Below, one piece after another: positions 18,298 through 26,279 of a DNA stretch of 32,151 bases. Source of the stretch: Aliivibrio sp. S3MY1 (lineage in GTDB: Bacteria; Pseudomonadota; Gammaproteobacteria; Enterobacterales; Vibrionaceae); NCBI RefSeq assembly GCF_028765575.1, contig NZ_JARACO010000033.1, positions 1 to 32,151 of the forward strand. Reading direction: 5' to 3'. Position 1 is the first letter of the stretch. Each line of letters opens with the position of its first letter. The notes below the pieces were generated by a model. The model was not told the origin of the DNA. It did no database searches and saw nothing but the letters and a program-made list of their open reading frames with translations. The position numbers and the translations under genes are program-made.

Positions 18298-18328
18298 TAA
18301 AAAAGGTGAGCACAGCTCACCTTTTTTG
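18298..18328. terminator. Bidirectional terminator between tyrA and the M23 gene
   Basis: Perfect stem GGTGAGC / GCTCACC (18305-18311 with 18315-18321) with a 3-base loop, an A-run before and a T-run after, so it can end tyrA rightward and the M23 gene leftward. Confidence 0.92.
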
Positions 18329-18347
18329 TTTTCACTAATTTATAGCA

Positions 18348-19361
18348 TTATTGAGTTAACTTCGTCGTTGCTTGTTGTTCAGCTTTTACGGTATTAATAG
18401 CTTCAATTTGTTCAACGGTTGTTTTTTGAGTTAATTTTAATTGCAGTTTTACCATGTTATTTATGATTTCAACTAGGGGCGTCCATTTAATACTTCGTTC
18501 TTTTTCAAATAAGCTTTCAAAACGCTCAGGGGTCCAATCGATAAAAGATTGAGGGTTTAATACTCGACCTAGAAAGCGTACTTCATAATGAAGGTGTGGT
18601 CCTGTTGAATTACCGGTATTACCACAGGTCGCGATTAGGTCTCCTTTTTTTACAAATTGCCCTGAACGCACTTTAAATTTTTGTAAATGAGCGTACATGG
18701 TCATAAATCCAAAAGAGTGCTGAACTTTAAGTAAATTACCATAACCTTTCTTACTTGGTCGGGCAAGTTCAACAACGCCATCAGCTGGTGCATAAATTTC
18801 TGTACCACGCTTACAAGTAAGATCTTGTCCTAAATGACGTTGTCTTTTACCTGAAATAGGGTTTGTTCTTTTCCCAAAACTGGATGAATTTCGAATAAAA
18901 TCGATAGGGGTATCGTTGGGTATTAAGCGAAACATGGTCGCTCTAACTGCGGAATCGATGGCTGCGACATCCAGTCGTTGCTCTAATGTCTTTTCAGATA
19001 ATAGCGTATCTTCTTCAGAGATATCTTGTAATCCAAGTACTGATTCAACATCTTCAATCCGTCGGCTGATAATGATAAATTCATTTTCTTTTGCTTCAAG
19101 CTGTTGAGTTAACTCGTAGTTGCTATCATTATTTTCAATAATGAGGTTGTTGAGGACACTGTTTTGTTCTTGAAGTTGCACTATTGCCAATTCAGATGCT
19201 TGTTGCTTTTGATAAAAATAATGTAGCCCAAAAGCACTTAGTGTAAATAACCCAAGTCCCAGTAAAAGAGATAAAATAACCAGTTTTTTCCGTTTTGGAG
19301 AAAGAGCAAAGAAGCGCGTTCCTTTGCTATGAGAAATGGAAATACGAATGTTATCAGGCAT
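18348..19361 (-). CDS. Membrane-anchored M23-family peptidoglycan endopeptidase
   Basis: 337-residue protein with one N-terminal membrane helix (about 28-46), a glutamine/glutamate-rich coiled coil (about 50-108) and a C-terminal LytM/M23 domain (about 160-272). The zinc site is intact: H176 and D180 in HLGQD, H258 in the HLHYE motif (H256 also present), and catalytic H225 in YAHLQ. An active enzyme cutting peptide cross-links in the periplasm is therefore predicted, unlike EnvC/NlpD-type activators that lack these residues. A tail of about 65 residues follows. It lies 19 bases downstream of the PilZ gene on the same strand, so they form a probable two-gene operon. I do not assign a specific vibrio name. 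Confidence 0.9.
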   Translation of the reverse strand: MPDNIRISISHSKGTRFFALSPKRKKLVILSLLLGLGLFTLSAFGLHYFYQKQQASELAIVQLQEQNSVLNNLIIENNDSNYELTQQLEAKENEFIIISRRIEDVESVLGLQDISEEDTLLSEKTLEQRLDVAAIDSAVRATMFRLIPNDTPIDFIRNSSSFGKRTNPISGKRQRHLGQDLTCKRGTEIYAPADGVVELARPSKKGYGNLLKVQHSFGFMTMYAHLQKFKVRSGQFVKKGDLIATCGNTGNSTGPHLHYEVRFLGRVLNPQSFIDWTPERFESLFEKERSIKWTPLVEIINNMVKLQLKLTQKTTVEQIEAINTVKAEQQATTKLTQ

Positions 19362-19380
19362 AGAATGGCAACTTCTTACT

Positions 19381-19743
19381 TTAGGTTAATGTGGTTAACT
19401 CTGATAGTTGACGTAACAACATATCACTGTTACCAACATTGAGTTCGATTAGACGTTTAAGGTGGCTAATACTATCAATATCTATGTGGCTTATACAGAG
19501 TCTTAGTGTGTTATCTGTTCTATTTATCAGTTTGCATTCAGCACTGATATCAATATCACTCTCATTCAATGTGAATCGTACGTTAAATTCAGAGTTTTCT
19601 TTAATCTTTTCGTCATCAGCTAAATTGATGAGTAATCCATGCAGAGATAAATCAACTAAAGAGCCTTTCCATTGCTGATCATCTTGTTGAAGAGTGATGT
19701 TTGCTTGGTATACCACGCGTGAGAATTTACGTCGTTCAATCAT
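19381..19743 (-). CDS. PilZ-domain protein (predicted c-di-GMP binding)
   Basis: 120-residue single-domain protein. It starts directly with the PilZ signature: R5 and R9 (ERRKFSRV, RxxxR) and DLSLHG (D31, S33, G36), both required by the family to bind cyclic di-GMP. The rest reads as the beta-barrel plus a C-terminal helix. AAGGACC lies just upstream of the ATG. By gene order near tyrA it probably corresponds to V. cholerae PlzA (from memory, unverified). It is cotranscribed with the M23 peptidase gene downstream, which suggests the signal may reach cell-wall hydrolysis, but no direct link is known to me. Binding is predicted only from the motifs. Confidence 0.9.
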   Translation of the reverse strand: MIERRKFSRVVYQANITLQQDDQQWKGSLVDLSLHGLLINLADDEKIKENSEFNVRFTLNESDIDISAECKLINRTDNTLRLCISHIDIDSISHLKRLIELNVGNSDMLLRQLSELTTLT

Positions 19744-19805
19744 AATATGGTCCTTATATAATAAGATTAATCTCTGAGTATGATATCTGGTTTATGGTAA
19801 GTCGA

Positions 19806-19831
19806 ATAAAAAGGCCGCTTTAATGCGGCCC
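19806..19831 (-). terminator. Terminator of ettA
   Basis: Perfect stem GGCCGC / GCGGCC with a 6-base loop; the A-run on the plus strand becomes a T-run when read on the minus strand. It ends ettA only. Confidence 0.88.
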
Positions 19832-19860
19832 TTATGATGAGTATCAAATAATCGTTATTG

Positions 19861-21528
19861 CTATTTAGTCATACGCTTATATTTAATACGATGTGGTTCA
19901 GCAGCTTGAGCGCCTAATGTTTTCTTAATCCAATCACTGTACTCAGTATAGTTACCTTCAAAGAAGTTCACTTTACCTTCATCGCGGTAATCAAGAATGT
20001 GAGTCGCGATACGGTCCAAGAACCAACGGTCATGCGAGATAACCATGGCACAACCTGGGAACTCTAGAAGTGCTTCTTCTAGTGCGCGTAATGTTTCAAC
20101 ATCCAAGTCATTGGTTGGCTCATCGAGTAACAGTACGTTGCCGCCTGTTTTCAATAATTTAGCTAAATGAACACGGTTACGTTCACCACCAGAGAGGTCT
20201 CCAATGATTTTCTGTTGGTCATTTCCACGGAAGTTAAAGCGAGAACAGTACGCACGTGCCGGGATTTCAAAGTTATTGATCTTGATGATCTCAGCACCTT
20301 CAGAGATCTCTTGGTAAACCGTTTTTGTATTGTCCATACTGTCACGGAATTGATCAACAGAAGCAAGTTTAACTGTCTCACCCAATACAATTGAGCCTGA
20401 ATCCGCTTCTTCTGCGCCACTTAACATTTTGAATAGCGTTGATTTACCAGCACCATTGGCGCCGATAATACCAACGATAGCGCCTTTTGGCATACTGAAT
20501 GATAAGTCGTCAATCAGTACACGATCGCCAAATGATTTCGTTAAGTTTGTTACTTCAAGAACTTTATCACCTAAACGCTCGCCTGGCGGAATGAACAATT
20601 CGTTTGTTTCATTACGTTTTTGGTGTTCGGTGTTTTGCAATTCTTCAAATCTAGCCATACGCGCTTTTGATTTCGCTTGACGACCTTTAGGATTTTGACG
20701 AACCCATTCAAGCTCTTTTTCTATCGTTTTTTGACGAGCATTTTCTTTCGAAGATTCTTGTTTTAGACGATCATCTTTTTGCTCTAGCCAAGAGGTATAG
20801 TTACCTTCCCATGGAATACCTTCACCACGGTCAAGCTCCAAGATCCAACCAGCAGCATTATCTAGGAAATAACGGTCATGGGTAATTGCCACAACAGTAC
20901 CTGAATAATCAACAAGGAAGTGCTCAAGCCACGCAACTGATTCTGCATCAAGGTGGTTGGTTGGTTCATCAAGAAGTAGCATATCTGGTTTTTCAAGAAG
21001 AAGACGGCAGATAGCAACACGACGACGTTCACCACCAGATAGGAATTCAATTTTTGCATCCCACTCTGGAAGACGTAATGCATCCGCAGCACGTTCTAAT
21101 GCATTCTCTAGGTTGTGACCATCTTTTGCTTGGATTATCGCTTCAAGTTCACCTTGCTCTTTAGCAAGAGCATCAAAGTCAGCATCTTCTTCAGCATAAG
21201 CTGCATAAACTGCGTCTAATCGAGATAGCGCTCCAGCTACATCAGAAACCGCTTCTTCAACGATCTCTCGGACGGTTTTTGATTCATCTAGAACGGGTTC
21301 TTGTGGTAGATAGCCAATATTCAATCCACTTTGTGGACGAGCTTCACCATCAATATCAGTATCTAGTCCCGCCATAATGCGAAGTAGTGTTGATTTACCT
21401 GAGCCATTTAGACCAAGAACACCGATTTTTGCACCAGGGAAGAAGCTAAGGGAAATGTCTTTCAGAATTTGTCTTTTAGGAGGAACAATTTTGCTCACTC
21501 GTGACATTGTATATACGTATTCAGCCAT
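19861..21528 (-). CDS. ettA: Energy-dependent translational throttle protein EttA (ABC-F)
   Basis: 555-residue ABC-F protein, the same length as E. coli EttA. It binds the ribosomal E site and gates the first steps of elongation according to the ATP/ADP ratio. Two ATPase domains: Walker A GLNGSGKST with signature LSGGERRRV, and Walker A GANGAGKST with signature LSGGERNRV; each is followed by LLLDEPTNHL or LLLDEPTNDL. Between them is the charged linker (ARQKTIEKELEWVRQNPKG), and an arm insert lies in the first domain. No membrane helices are present. A GTG two codons upstream (21534) is possible, but the ATG giving MAEYVYTM is the family start. It is divergent from slt, as in E. coli. Confidence 0.97.
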   Translation of the reverse strand: MAEYVYTMSRVSKIVPPKRQILKDISLSFFPGAKIGVLGLNGSGKSTLLRIMAGLDTDIDGEARPQSGLNIGYLPQEPVLDESKTVREIVEEAVSDVAGALSRLDAVYAAYAEEDADFDALAKEQGELEAIIQAKDGHNLENALERAADALRLPEWDAKIEFLSGGERRRVAICRLLLEKPDMLLLDEPTNHLDAESVAWLEHFLVDYSGTVVAITHDRYFLDNAAGWILELDRGEGIPWEGNYTSWLEQKDDRLKQESSKENARQKTIEKELEWVRQNPKGRQAKSKARMARFEELQNTEHQKRNETNELFIPPGERLGDKVLEVTNLTKSFGDRVLIDDLSFSMPKGAIVGIIGANGAGKSTLFKMLSGAEEADSGSIVLGETVKLASVDQFRDSMDNTKTVYQEISEGAEIIKINNFEIPARAYCSRFNFRGNDQQKIIGDLSGGERNRVHLAKLLKTGGNVLLLDEPTNDLDVETLRALEEALLEFPGCAMVISHDRWFLDRIATHILDYRDEGKVNFFEGNYTEYSDWIKKTLGAQAAEPHRIKYKRMTK

Positions 21529-21700
21529 AATCACTTATTAGAGTAGGTTAACGGAAATATCATTTTACTATTTATGATATATAGTTTAACACTCATTCTT
21601 GTAGTTACTAGGGTAATATAAGTAAACTCAAAGAAGAAGCAGATGGTAGTTTAACTCTGTCTTATATCAGTGCACAGCTACAAAAAGGTTGGAAAGCTAG
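21529..21700. promoter_or_regulatory. Divergent control region ettA / slt
   Basis: 172 bases, AT-rich. On the minus strand TTAAAC-N16-TAAAAT is a weak promoter candidate for ettA. On the plus side I find no good promoter for slt. Positions 21612-21719 are open in one frame and read like protein, but have no standard start codon. Confidence 0.4.
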
Positions 21701-23650
21701 GTGTTTAAAAAATCAATGAAATATACACGATATAAATTAGGGATGATGGTGGCGTTGTGCGTTGGAATGAGTGTGCATACAGTAGAAGCATTATCGATAG
21801 ATGAATCACGAGCTCAATATCAAGAAGCAAAAGAATCGCTAAAAGGTAAGGATTTAGAGAAATACAAAAAAATAAGAGAGACATTAGATGAGTATCCATT
21901 AGCTCCTTACTTAGATTATCGTGAATTACGAATGGATTTAAGCTCTAAAACTCCGGATGATATTCGTTTGTTCCGTCATGATAATCGCACATTATCTATT
22001 GGTAACTCTCTTGATTATCAATACTTAGTTACTTTGGGATTGAATGAACGCTGGGCTGATTTTATTGACTATTTTCCAAAGGAGCCGAGCAGTAAAAACC
22101 TACAGTGCTATTACTACCAAGCAAAAAATGAATTAGGTGATAAAAATCTTGCTTGGAAAGGTGCGGAGAAATTATGGTTAACTGGAAGCTCTGTTACTTA
22201 TGAGTGTGATGATTTATTTAAAGCATGGTCTGATGCAGGTAAATTGACGGATGATTTAATTATAGACCGAATGCTATTGGTTTATAAGGCTCGTAATAGT
22301 AGCCTATTTTCTTATTTAGAAAAAATGCTGTCTTCTGACAAAGCGAAAAAACAGGCAAAAGATATTGTTGAATTATTTAATGATCCTGATTTGTTAGCAG
22401 AATTCTCAAAGACAAATAAAGCCACAGATTTCACTAAACAATTGACGCTGATTTCTATTGAGCGAGAAGCAAGAAAAAATCCTGAAAAAGCGATTGAGAT
22501 GTTGCCTCATTTAGTCAAAAAACAGAAATTTAGCTCAACGGAACAGATTGCGATTAAGAAAAAAATTGTCAGTACTATTATGTCAACTAACTCTGAAAGC
22601 TTAGCGGCTTGGCGAGATGGAGAACTTGAACTTAATCCAGAAGATTCATTTGTTGAGCGTCGAATTCGTGTCGCTATCCGTGCTGCTGATTGGAGTGATG
22701 TAGATAAGTGGATTGGTTATTTAAGCTCTGAAAGTAAAGCCTCATTACGTTGGCAGTTTTGGAAAGCTCGAATTGAAAGTGAAAATGGTGAGCATGATAA
22801 AGCAGAAGCTAGATTACAAAAATTGCTTGGTCAACGTAATTTTTATAGTGTGGCAGCAGCAAGTATCTTAGGTGAACCAATTCAATATCCGATGGATATC
22901 GCACCTAAAAATATTAAGTCGATAAAGATTAAATATAAGGTTGAACTTGCTCGTATTAAAGAGTTGATTGCAATCGATGAGATCCCGACAGCAAAAAGTG
23001 AGTGGGAATACTTACTTACCCGAGTCTCTAAAAAAGAAGTGAAAGAGCTTGCTAGTTATGCTGCTCAACATCGTTGGCATCACTTTACAGTATTAGCAAC
23101 GATTGAAGGAAGAATGTGGGGCTATTTAAGTCTACGTTTTCCTATTGCTCATCAGTGGTGGTTTGGACATTATAGTAAAGAACTAGGGTTAGATAAAATA
23201 ACCTTAATGTCTCTTTCTAGACAAGAGAGTGGCTTATATGCAGAGGCTCAGTCTCCTGTTGGTGCTCGTGGTTTAATGCAAATTATGCCAGCAACGGCAA
23301 AATATACGGCTAAGAAAATTGATTACGATAGATATGAAGGAGTAAGTAGCCTAAATGATGTTGATGTAAATATTCATATAGGTTCAAACTATCTTAAAGG
23401 CTTGATGGATGACTATGATGGAAACCGTATTTTTGCGTTAGCGGGTTACAATGCGGGCCCTCATCGAGTTAAGCGATGGAGAGCCGTTTCAAATGAAAAG
23501 TTAGATGCTTATGCCTTTATAGAAGCGATCCCATTTAAAGAAACGCGTGGTTACGTACAAAACATTTTGATGTTTGAAACTTACTACCGCAGTCTATTAG
23601 GGGAAAAAGGAAGTTTCTTATCGAAGAAAGAGCAGAATTTAGAGTATTAA
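21701..23650 (+). CDS. slt: Soluble lytic murein transglycosylase Slt70
   Basis: 649-residue periplasmic enzyme that cleaves the MurNAc-GlcNAc bond of peptidoglycan with formation of 1,6-anhydro ends. A signal peptide (hydrophobic core LGMMVALCVGMSVHTVEA) is followed by a long alpha-helical superhelical U/L region and the C-terminal SLT domain. The catalytic glutamate is E509 in SRQESGLY, followed by GARGLMQIMPATA and LAGYNAGPHRV. The start is GTG at 21701, with GGA 7 bases upstream; the ATG at 21716 lacks a spaced Shine-Dalgarno. Its length fits Slt70. It is followed by a terminator and trpR. Confidence 0.95.
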   Translation: MFKKSMKYTRYKLGMMVALCVGMSVHTVEALSIDESRAQYQEAKESLKGKDLEKYKKIRETLDEYPLAPYLDYRELRMDLSSKTPDDIRLFRHDNRTLSIGNSLDYQYLVTLGLNERWADFIDYFPKEPSSKNLQCYYYQAKNELGDKNLAWKGAEKLWLTGSSVTYECDDLFKAWSDAGKLTDDLIIDRMLLVYKARNSSLFSYLEKMLSSDKAKKQAKDIVELFNDPDLLAEFSKTNKATDFTKQLTLISIEREARKNPEKAIEMLPHLVKKQKFSSTEQIAIKKKIVSTIMSTNSESLAAWRDGELELNPEDSFVERRIRVAIRAADWSDVDKWIGYLSSESKASLRWQFWKARIESENGEHDKAEARLQKLLGQRNFYSVAAASILGEPIQYPMDIAPKNIKSIKIKYKVELARIKELIAIDEIPTAKSEWEYLLTRVSKKEVKELASYAAQHRWHHFTVLATIEGRMWGYLSLRFPIAHQWWFGHYSKELGLDKITLMSLSRQESGLYAEAQSPVGARGLMQIMPATAKYTAKKIDYDRYEGVSSLNDVDVNIHIGSNYLKGLMDDYDGNRIFALAGYNAGPHRVKRWRAVSNEKLDAYAFIEAIPFKETRGYVQNILMFETYYRSLLGEKGSFLSKKEQNLEY

Positions 23651-23672
23651 TTATTTCTGAATGATCATAAAG

Positions 23673-23700
23673 TAGGGGACTTAAGCGTCCCCTTTTTTAT
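23673..23700 (+). terminator. Terminator of slt
   Basis: Perfect stem GGGGAC / GTCCCC (23675-23680 with 23687-23692), 6-base loop and six T. Confidence 0.88.
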
Positions 23701-23718
23701 TAGTGTAATGAGGAATTT

Positions 23719-24045
23719 ATGTCAGGATCAGCAAAATATTCAGATTGGTCACAAGTGATGGCATTAATAGCGAATGCCGCAGAGCAAGATAAGCATCAAT
23801 CTTTATTAACCATGTTGATGACGCCTGATGAGCGTGAAGCATTAATTGCGCGAGTTAATATTTGTCATGAATTATTGCAAGGGGATTTAAGTCAAAGACA
23901 GATTAGCCAATTATTAGGGGTGGGTATTGCAACCATCACTCGAGGTTCAAATGAATTAAAAAGCCATACTCAGGATGAAAAGGAATGGCTTATGGAGTTA
24001 CTTCAAAAGAGTGCTAAAAGCGTTCAGGATGAAGAAAAGGAATAA
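23719..24045 (+). CDS. trpR: Trp operon repressor
   Basis: 108-residue all-helical dimeric repressor that binds operators of tryptophan genes when loaded with tryptophan. The family helices LLTMLMTPDEREALIARVNI and the helix-turn-helix QRQISQLLGVGIATITRGSN (about 67-86) are clear. It lies 68 bases after slt; in E. coli the same slt-trpR order holds. I see no convincing Trp operator just upstream, so autoregulation is not shown. Its last 32 bases overlap the end of yjjX on the other strand. Confidence 0.97.
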   Translation: MSGSAKYSDWSQVMALIANAAEQDKHQSLLTMLMTPDEREALIARVNICHELLQGDLSQRQISQLLGVGIATITRGSNELKSHTQDEKEWLMELLQKSAKSVQDEEKE

Positions 24046-24526
24046 GAGCAAGAATTAACGCTTGTTGATAAACAGAGCTTCTAGTTAATAGGTTATTGGT
24101 TAATAAGCCAATAGCCCCACCTTTTTGTTTAATATTATTGGTATTAAATTGTTCATCCATCACATCCCCAAGTTCTTTTCCTTGGTTAACTGCAGTAATT
24201 ACTGCCGGAGGAAGAGGTAAACTTGATGATCGTGATTCTCCCACTTTTTCGCAATTATCAATAATCATCCAAGCAAAAGTTGAATTTTTTTCGATCCCTG
24301 CTTCTAATCCAACATAGAAACTGGCACCTGGAGATAGTGCTTTGGCGTTATTTACTCTGTTGATCGCACCTTGTTTTGTTTCAATACAGCTCATAGGTTG
24401 ATCTGGCACGCCACTGTCAACAGATACGCCAGTAAAGCTAAATACTGCATTTGGAAACGCTTGATTAAATGCAGTTTTCACCGCGTTAATTTTTGCAGGA
24501 TTTAATGAAGCAATAATGACATTCAT
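24014..24526 (-). CDS. yjjX: Inosine/xanthosine triphosphatase
   Basis: 170-residue enzyme of the YjjX/NTPase family that hydrolyses non-canonical ITP and XTP and so keeps deaminated purines out of nucleic acids. The N-terminal MNVIIASLNPAKINAVK holds the family S-NPAK phosphate-binding segment; GVSVDSGVPDQPMS, YVGLEAGIE and QKGGAIGLLTNNLLTRSSVYQQAL are all characteristic. It starts 11 bases after pheA on the same strand, so it is probably co-transcribed with pheA, and its 3' end overlaps trpR tail to tail. Confidence 0.95.
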   Translation of the reverse strand: MNVIIASLNPAKINAVKTAFNQAFPNAVFSFTGVSVDSGVPDQPMSCIETKQGAINRVNNAKALSPGASFYVGLEAGIEKNSTFAWMIIDNCEKVGESRSSSLPLPPAVITAVNQGKELGDVMDEQFNTNNIKQKGGAIGLLTNNLLTRSSVYQQALILALIPFLHPERF

Positions 24527-24537
24527 GCAATGGCCTA

Positions 24538-25716
24538 TTATTGAGTTAAAGGTATCGTTGTTGGTGTTACATTTTCAATAGGGTAACAACCAAGAACCTT
24601 AAGATATTGAGTGATAGAGGTTAGCTCTTCAATTGCGGCACTCATCGCTTCTGATTTTAAATGTGCTTGCAAATCAATATAGAACATCTCTTCCCAAGGA
24701 TTTCCCATAATAGGGCGAGATTCTAATTTCGTCATATTAATACCGTATTTACGTAAGACTAATAGCGATTCTACTAGTGAACCTGCATCTTGAGAGGTTG
24801 ATACTATTAGAGTGGTTTTTGCTGGTATTTGTTCTGACACATCAACAGGCTTTCTTGCTACAACAATAAAGCGAGTTTGATTCTCTGTTTGGTTCGAGAT
24901 ATTGGTAATTAAGGATTGAAGGCCATACAGTTTACCACTATCAGAATTTCCAATTGCTGCTACTTCTGGTGAGTTTAGTTCTTTTACCGTAATCATGGCA
25001 TCAGCTGTGCTTGCGCAAGAGATAAGTTCTACATTATCTAAACGATTCAAAAACTCGCTGCATTGTTCATGTGGCTGCGGATGAGAATATAAGGTTTTAA
25101 TTGATTCAAGAGACGTTTCTGTGGTGGTTAGTAAGCAGTGTTCAATCTGCTGAGTTAGCTCTCCCACAATGTATAAGCTTGTGTGCTGTAGTAAATCGTA
25201 AACTTGGTTGATAGAGCCTGAACTTGTATTTTCAATCGGTAATACACCATAATCAGCATGACCAGATTCAACTGTTTTAATAACTTCTCTAAAATTTTCA
25301 CACCCTAGCTCTGCCAACTCAATATTTTTCTTACTGAAATAACGACGAGTTGCTAAGTTTGAGTAAGAGCCTTTTGAGCCAAGATAGGCCACTCTTGCGA
25401 TGGGTTTGCGACTTAATTCAGGGTTAGCTAGGTTTTGAAAGTATTCTTGCTGTAATAAAACAGAATCTTCAATAATGGTGTGAAACAACTGAGTAATGTA
25501 ATAAGCATCTAGGTCGAATGCTTTGCCATTTTCAATTAATTTTACCAGTAATTGTTGTTCGCGTTTTGGATCTCGAACTGGTTTCGCGGTTTGGACTTTG
25601 CTTTTAGCAACTTCAAGACTGAGTTTACGACGTTCAGAAAAAAGCGTTAATAGTTCATTATCAAGTTCATTAAGGCGTAAACGGATCTCATCCAGAGAAT
25701 AGCGGGTATCAGTCAT
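24538..25716 (-). CDS. pheA: P-protein: chorismate mutase / prephenate dehydratase
   Basis: 392-residue bifunctional enzyme for phenylalanine synthesis. Residues about 1-95: AroQ chorismate mutase (IRLRLNELDNELLTLFSERR). About 105-285: prephenate dehydratase (VAYLGSKGSYSNLATRRYF, VLPIENTSSGSINQVYDLL). About 295-385: ACT regulatory domain with GSLVESLLVLRKYGINMTKLESRP, the phenylalanine-binding region. It follows raiA on the same strand, but a terminator and a fresh promoter lie between. I find no room for a pheL-type leader peptide and attenuator, as the expected 5' leader is only about 28 bases. yjjX follows 11 bases later. Confidence 0.97.
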   Translation of the reverse strand: MTDTRYSLDEIRLRLNELDNELLTLFSERRKLSLEVAKSKVQTAKPVRDPKREQQLLVKLIENGKAFDLDAYYITQLFHTIIEDSVLLQQEYFQNLANPELSRKPIARVAYLGSKGSYSNLATRRYFSKKNIELAELGCENFREVIKTVESGHADYGVLPIENTSSGSINQVYDLLQHTSLYIVGELTQQIEHCLLTTTETSLESIKTLYSHPQPHEQCSEFLNRLDNVELISCASTADAMITVKELNSPEVAAIGNSDSGKLYGLQSLITNISNQTENQTRFIVVARKPVDVSEQIPAKTTLIVSTSQDAGSLVESLLVLRKYGINMTKLESRPIMGNPWEEMFYIDLQAHLKSEAMSAAIEELTSITQYLKVLGCYPIENVTPTTIPLTQ

Positions 25717-25750
25717 GAATATGCAAACCTAGTAAATTAAGAGTTAATTC

Positions 25751-25779
25751 ACAATAAGGAATCGATAAGTTTGCGTCAA
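25751..25779 (-). promoter_or_regulatory. Promoter of pheA-yjjX
   Basis: On the minus strand TTGACG (25779-25774), a 17-base spacer and TATTGT (25756-25751). It abuts the raiA terminator T-run. Start expected near 25744, about 28 bases before the pheA ATG. Confidence 0.6.
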
Positions 25780-25812
25780 GAAAAAACAGCGCTCAAATGA
25801 GCGCTGTTTCAG
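25778..25812 (-). terminator. Terminator of raiA
   Basis: Perfect 11-bp stem (AAACAGCGCTC with GAGCGCTGTTT) around AAAT; read on the minus strand it ends in six T. Confidence 0.93.
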
Positions 25813-25836
25813 AAAACGTTTGAGTTGACGATTCAA

Positions 25837-26199
25837 TTACTGTTCGTATTCCTCTTCTAGGTCAACTTCTGGCTCTTCGACTACAGGAGCTTGAGCGTGT
25901 GTTGCTCGACGAGCTTCGCCTTTATGTTGTAGCTTATCTAGTTGGCGTTCTAGTTTTTGGTACATCTCTCTAATTGCACCAAATAGGTCTTCTTGCTCTG
26001 CTGATGCTGCAACTTTACCACCAGCGATAGTCGCCTGTGCTTCTACCTTATGCTTACCATTTGCGCGTTTCGTAACGCTAGCGTGACGGCCAATAATGTC
26101 TAGATTTCTTTTTTCTTCTAGTTTTTTAAATTTCCCTTCAATACGTTCACGGATGCCTGGAGTGATGTCGATGTTGTTACCAGTGATTTCTACTTTCAT
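25837..26199 (-). CDS. raiA: Ribosome-associated inhibitor A (hibernation factor)
   Basis: 120-residue short-type HPF/RaiA protein that binds the 30S decoding channel and silences ribosomes in stationary phase or cold. The S30AE domain (about 1-100) has MKVEITGNNIDITPGIRERI. The end KLERQLDKLQHKGEARRA is nearly the same as in E. coli RaiA, followed by an acidic tail (EEPEVDLEEEYEQ), which sets RaiA apart from Hpf. GAGAGGAAAA precedes the ATG. Its promoter carries a well-placed CRP site. Confidence 0.95.
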   Translation of the reverse strand: MKVEITGNNIDITPGIRERIEGKFKKLEEKRNLDIIGRHASVTKRANGKHKVEAQATIAGGKVAASAEQEDLFGAIREMYQKLERQLDKLQHKGEARRATHAQAPVVEEPEVDLEEEYEQ

Positions 26200-26237
26200 A
26201 TGATTTTCCTCTCTCTTGCCCCGTTTGGCATGTATTC

Positions 26238-26243
26238 AGATTA
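26238..26243 (-). promoter_or_regulatory. -10 box of raiA
   Basis: TAATCT on the minus strand. Transcription should start at about 26230, 31 bases before the ATG. No good -35 is seen, which fits an activator-dependent promoter. Confidence 0.5.
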
Positions 26244-26263
26244 CGGATCCAGCAGTAAAATAA

Positions 26264-26279
26264 AGTGATCTAAGTCACC
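26264..26279 (-). promoter_or_regulatory. CRP binding site of raiA
   Basis: The perfect half-sites GTGA-N6-TCAC form AGTGATCTAAGTCACC, close to the CRP consensus TGTGATCTAGATCACA. Its centre (26271.5) is 41.5 bases upstream of a start at 26230, the class II activator position. Confidence 0.65.

Noticed and set aside
24078-24095. Trp-operator-like CTAGTTAATAG near trpR
   Set aside because: It is inside the yjjX coding end and downstream of trpR, with poor symmetry; probably chance.
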